A stretch of DNA of 7,163 nucleotides, taken from Dehalococcoidia bacterium (GTDB taxonomy: Bacteria; Chloroflexota; Dehalococcoidia; JACVQG01). Positions 4,394 through 7,163 of the stretch are shown piece after piece. The DNA lies in NCBI GenBank assembly GCA_015661045.1, contig JACVQG010000063.1:1-7163 (forward strand). The letters run 5' to 3'. Within the stretch, counting starts at the first letter, position 1. The number at the start of each line of letters is the position of its first letter. The notes under the pieces were generated by a model. The model searched no databases. It was not told where the DNA came from and saw only the letters and a program-made list of their open reading frames with translations. The position numbers and the translations under genes are program-made.

Positions 4394-4705
4394 ATGGACC
4401 CCAAAACCTTAACCAGCCTCGATTGGTATAATATCAGGATAATCGTCCAAACGTTATGGCTTATTCTAACTTCTGTGGTGGTTTTCGGGGGAGCTTTTCT
4501 TTTTGCTCACGTCTTTCTACCCGGTCCCGTCCCATTTAGTAGGAGAGCAGTTCCGGGGCAAATGAAAACAGTTCCGCCTAAAAATCTGCGTCTTGTCCTG
4601 TATTTATTATCAGGAGCATCCTTAATTTTCGCTATTGTTATTACAGTACGGACTTTTAGCATACTAAACTCTATTATTACTTTTTATCCCAGGTTCTGGA
4701 TGTAA
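4394..4705 (+). CDS. Small two-helix membrane protein of the respiratory operon
   Basis: I do not recognise a named family for this 103-aa protein. It has two strongly hydrophobic segments, about residues 16-42 and 65-85. They are joined by a basic loop containing R50, R51, K58, K63 and R66. By the positive-inside rule that loop faces the cytoplasm and both ends face outside. There are no cysteines and no CXXCH motif. His39 at the end of the first helix is the only histidine. The start ATG has AAGGAG at 4384-4389. It is the first gene of the operon, 48 nt before the cytochrome gene, so it may be a small subunit or assembly factor of the redox complex encoded downstream. That role is inferred from position only. 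Confidence 0.75.
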   Translation: MDPKTLTSLDWYNIRIIVQTLWLILTSVVVFGGAFLFAHVFLPGPVPFSRRAVPGQMKTVPPKNLRLVLYLLSGASLIFAIVITVRTFSILNSIITFYPRFWM

Positions 4706-4709
4706 GACC

Positions 4710-4757
4710 ATGGATATTAACAGGATCATCACCCTCAGGAGAGAAGGTATCCTATGA
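4710..4757 (+). CDS. Possible 15-codon upstream ORF overlapping the cytochrome start
   Basis: A short frame from ATG 4710 encodes MDINRIITLRREGIL. Its TGA (4755-4757) overlaps the cytochrome ATG (4754-4756) as ATGA. It begins 5 nt after the stop of the membrane-protein gene. The cytochrome ribosome binding site (about 4737-4747) lies inside it. If translated, it could couple translation between the two genes. It has no clear ribosome binding site of its own, so it may be chance. Confidence 0.25.
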   Translation: MDINRIITLRREGIL

Positions 4758-5365
4758 CCCTGTTAAAGACATTTATTGCCTTCTTCATCTTCTGGGGAGT
4801 GATTTTTGTTAGTGCGCTGGTTGATTTGCAACACCTGTTTGCCAGGCAAGTCCTCAGAAACAAGCTAAGGTTCATAATTATATCGTTAGTATTCGGTATA
4901 GTGGTAATAGGACTTCTGGCAGCCTTTGCCAGCGCTAAAGCCTCACAGCAGCTACCACAACAACCAGTTGCCTTCCCCCATACCATCCATGCCGGCAAAT
5001 TGGGTATTGCCTGTACTTTTTGTCATCGAACGGTCCAGACCGAACCAGTTGCCAGCATCCCCTCGGTAGAGCAATGTATGTTCTGCCACCGGGTCGTGGG
5101 CAAGGAAAAACCGGAAATAGCTAAATTAGTAAAAGCCGCCGATGCCGGCACTCCGCTAAACTGGCTGCGGATAAACCGGGTGCCTGATACTGTCCATTTT
5201 AATCATGCGTCTCACATCCGGGTAAACATATCTTGTGCTATCTGTCATGGCCCGGTGGAAAAAATGGTAAAAATTAAACCGGTGCGCAATTTAAAGATGG
5301 GCGATTGCGTGGAATGTCACCGTTCCAATAGCGCTCCAACCGGCTGTTCAACCTGTCATTATTAG
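4754..5365 (+). CDS. Membrane-anchored pentahaem cytochrome c (ActA/Qrc-like)
   Basis: This 203-aa protein has two N-terminal hydrophobic helices (about residues 6-23 and 40-60). The loop between them is basic (R31, R35, K37, R39), so both ends should be outside the cytoplasmic membrane. The rest is a class III-type multihaem domain with five CXXCH haem-attachment sites: C87-H91, C108-H112, C161-H165, C185-H189 and C198-H202, the last at the extreme C terminus. H76, H79, H148, H151 and H154 are likely distal ligands, giving bis-His haems. FPHTIHAGKLGIACTFCH (74-91) is typical of cytochromes in alternative complex III and Qrc clusters. ActA proteins carry five haems, whereas QrcA has six. AGGAGAGAAGG (4737-4747) supports the ATG start. 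It precedes the oxidoreductase gene by 10 nt and probably carries electrons to or from it. Confidence 0.9.
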   Translation: MTLLKTFIAFFIFWGVIFVSALVDLQHLFARQVLRNKLRFIIISLVFGIVVIGLLAAFASAKASQQLPQQPVAFPHTIHAGKLGIACTFCHRTVQTEPVASIPSVEQCMFCHRVVGKEKPEIAKLVKAADAGTPLNWLRINRVPDTVHFNHASHIRVNISCAICHGPVEKMVKIKPVRNLKMGDCVECHRSNSAPTGCSTCHY

Positions 5366-5375
5366 GAGTTTTTAA

Positions 5376-7163
5376 TTGCCTAAGTTCACCCGACGAGAAA
5401 TACTCAGGTTAACCGGGCTATCAGCCGTCGGCGCTTTCGTTTTACAGGCTTGCGGCTACAGTAAAACTGAGCTTCAGGCGCAAAGCTCAGTGAAAATGCC
5501 TGAAGACCTGGTTACCGGACGCGATACCTGGTATGCCACAATATGCCAGGAATGTCCCGCCGGTTGCGGGACTATCGTCCGTGTATTGGAAGGCAGGGCT
5601 AAAAAAATAGAGGGTAATCCCTTTCATCCCGTAAACCGGGGTAAGCTCTGCGCCCGCGGCCAGGCGGCGCTTCAAGCCCTTTACCACCCCGACAGACTTA
5701 ACACACCTTTACGCCGCACAGGTGAGCGGGGTTCGGGGCAATATAAGGAAATAGGCTGGGATGAAGCGCTGAGAGAGGTAACGCAAAAGCTTGCCCAACT
5801 ACAGGAGCAAAAACTGGCCGATACCGTATTGCTGGTTACCCGGCCCCTACGGGGTCATATAGCCAGAGTTACACAGCTATTTAGCCAATCCTATGGCTGC
5901 CAGCAGGTTGCCTACGAGCCATTGGAGCAGACTGTGCTCCATACTTCAATTAAGCAGTCCTTTGGCGCTGAAACTTTACCTGACTTTGACATATCATCCA
6001 GTGGATGTATTTTATCCTTTGGAGCAGACTTTTTGTCCACCTGGTTATCACCTGTACGCTATGGTTCAAACTATGGAGAATTCCGGCAAGGTAACCGTAA
6101 GCGGGGGACTCTTATTCAAATCGAGCCTCGTTTTTCTTTAACAGCCGCCAACGCCGATGAATGGGTCGCTATAAAGCCAGGCGCCGAGGGTATTCTGGCC
6201 TTAAGCTTGGCTTACGTGATAATTTCAGAGGGGTTGGCCGATCCCCGCGCTACCTCTGCGTTGACCTCCGGCCAGGGCGAAAAGGCTCTGGCCGACTATA
6301 CGCCACAAAAGGCATCTCAGATAGTCGGCGTCCCCGAAAGCAAAATAAGAGAGTTAGCACGGAGCTTTGCCAAACCTGCCGGAGGCGGGACAGGACTGGC
6401 AATTGCAGGAGGTTCCGCAGCAGCTCACAGCAACGGGGCATTCAACCTCAAAGCAGTATTCCTCCTTAATTATCTGGTGGGAAACATCGGGAAACCCGGG
6501 GGATTACAGCTTAACCCAACCCCACCGGCCATAAGTTTAGCCGCAAAAGTTCCAGCCACACCATTCCAGGAGTGGCAGCGTTTAGCCGGTAGAATGGCCA
6601 CCGGCCAGCCCAGGCCGGTAAATGTTGCACTTATTCATGGAGCGAACCCTGTCTACGGTCTCCCCGGAGCGGTAGACTTCACCGGGGCTTTACAAAAAGT
6701 GCCCTTTATTGTTGCCTTCAGCAGCTTTATGGACGAAACATCTGCTCAGGCAGATATTGTTCTGCCCATTAATGTGCCCCTGGAACAATGGGGCGCCGAC
6801 ATCCCCGAACCCGGCCCGGGTTTCCAGGTGGTCAGCTACCAGCAACCTGTAGTAAACCCTGCCGGCGACAGCCGGAGCTTTGTCGATTTGCTTTTGACGA
6901 TTGGTAAAGCCATTAGTCCCGATATGTCGCAGGCTTTGCCCTGGGCTTCCCATCTGGAATGGCTCCAGAAAGATAGCCAGGAGCTTCAGAAACTCAGCCG
7001 CGGCTCGGTTAGAGATGCAGATTTCCCAACCTTCTGGAACAAACTACTTCAGAAGGGGGGCTGGTGGGATGAATCATTCTCGGCATTTAGTAAAGCTCCT
7101 TCAGTGCCTGTACCCCCTTTCCCCGAAGCTACAAACGCCGCCTTTTCCGGGGCTGAAAAGGAG
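5376..7163 (+). CDS. Molybdopterin-oxidoreductase-family Tat lipoprotein (ActB/QrcB-like), partial
   Basis: The frame is open from TTG 5376 to the right edge: 596 codons, C terminus missing. The TTG start has AGGAG at 5364-5368 (7-nt spacing). The N terminus carries a Tat motif (TRREILRL, 5-12), a short hydrophobic core and a lipobox ending LQAC26, so the protein should be exported folded and lipid-anchored outside. C57, C60, C64 and C92 (CQECPAGC...LCARG) form the N-terminal [4Fe-4S] site of the molybdopterin oxidoreductase superfamily. The body follows the family (VLSFGADF-type, PGAEGILALSLAYVI, GNIGKPGG, IHGANPVYGLP, SFMDETSAQADIVLP). Where catalytic members have Ser/Cys/Sec as Mo ligand, I see GCQQVAYEP (about 181-189) without an obvious ligand. 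This fits ActB/QrcB subunits, which lack molybdenum. The missing part should hold the dinucleotide-binding domain and, if ActB-like, a fused ferredoxin-like domain. Its likely role is electron transfer within a quinone/cytochrome c complex. Confidence 0.9.
   Translation, partial: MPKFTRREILRLTGLSAVGAFVLQACGYSKTELQAQSSVKMPEDLVTGRDTWYATICQECPAGCGTIVRVLEGRAKKIEGNPFHPVNRGKLCARGQAALQALYHPDRLNTPLRRTGERGSGQYKEIGWDEALREVTQKLAQLQEQKLADTVLLVTRPLRGHIARVTQLFSQSYGCQQVAYEPLEQTVLHTSIKQSFGAETLPDFDISSSGCILSFGADFLSTWLSPVRYGSNYGEFRQGNRKRGTLIQIEPRFSLTAANADEWVAIKPGAEGILALSLAYVIISEGLADPRATSALTSGQGEKALADYTPQKASQIVGVPESKIRELARSFAKPAGGGTGLAIAGGSAAAHSNGAFNLKAVFLLNYLVGNIGKPGGLQLNPTPPAISLAAKVPATPFQEWQRLAGRMATGQPRPVNVALIHGANPVYGLPGAVDFTGALQKVPFIVAFSSFMDETSAQADIVLPINVPLEQWGADIPEPGPGFQVVSYQQPVVNPAGDSRSFVDLLLTIGKAISPDMSQALPWASHLEWLQKDSQELQKLSRGSVRDADFPTFWNKLLQKGGWWDESFSAFSKAPSVPVPPFPEATNAAFSGAEKE

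Noticed and set aside
6161..6469. 102-aa Arg-rich plus-strand frame, and 5893-6141
   Set aside because: Both are out-of-frame shadows of the molybdopterin-family gene, whose own frame is uninterrupted from 5376 to the window end.

Overview
The window looks like a piece of an anaerobic bacterial chromosome. The right side carries a respiratory operon: a small membrane protein, a membrane-anchored pentahaem cytochrome c, and a Tat-exported molybdopterin-oxidoreductase-family lipoprotein. This resembles the start of an alternative complex III (Act) or Qrc quinone:cytochrome c oxidoreductase cluster. Such clusters occur in Chloroflexota (including cytochrome-bearing Dehalococcoidia) and in sulfate reducers. 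I favour a Chloroflexota/Dehalococcoidia-like genome, but this is inference only; no marker gene here fixes the taxonomy.

Layout. Positions 1-391 hold no gene. They are dense in hairpins, including three members of a CCCGA-NNN-ATCGGG mini-palindrome and a perfect 30-bp palindrome, followed by a decayed tRNA-Ile copy that retains its -10 box. Positions 392-987 are a mazEF-type toxin-antitoxin pair with a 4-nt ATGA overlap and a direct-repeat promoter/operator. Positions 1118-2449 encode a 443-aa protein with a C-terminal Apea-like HEPN domain and an intact RX4H RNase-type motif. Positions 2583-3241 are a second toxin-antitoxin pair: a DUF433 antitoxin and a DUF5615 (PIN-like) toxin. The toxin is broken by one in-frame TAA. 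Positions 3342-3418 are an intact tRNA-Ile(GAT) with encoded CCA and a strong extended -10 promoter. The accessory genes therefore lie between a dead and a live copy of the same tRNA gene, which suggests a small island or a tRNA duplication scar. No integrase is present in the window.

Positions 3419-3720 are AT-rich and without a gene. Positions 3721-4086 encode a stand-alone receiver-domain response regulator. A promoter at about 4198-4206 and a roughly 180-nt leader precede the respiratory operon (4394 to the window end). In that operon the 103-aa membrane protein, the pentahaem cytochrome and the molybdopterin-family subunit are closely spaced and probably co-transcribed. The last subunit starts at TTG and runs off the right edge with 596 codons visible. 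Together the operon products would form the start of a membrane-bound quinone/cytochrome c redox complex facing the outside of the cytoplasmic membrane.

The most interesting points are the tRNA-flanked set of RNase-type modules (MazF, HEPN, PIN-like), the nonsense-broken DUF5615 toxin, the mini-palindrome interrupting the tRNA pseudogene, and the identical 10-mer ATGCTATAAT in three separate promoters.
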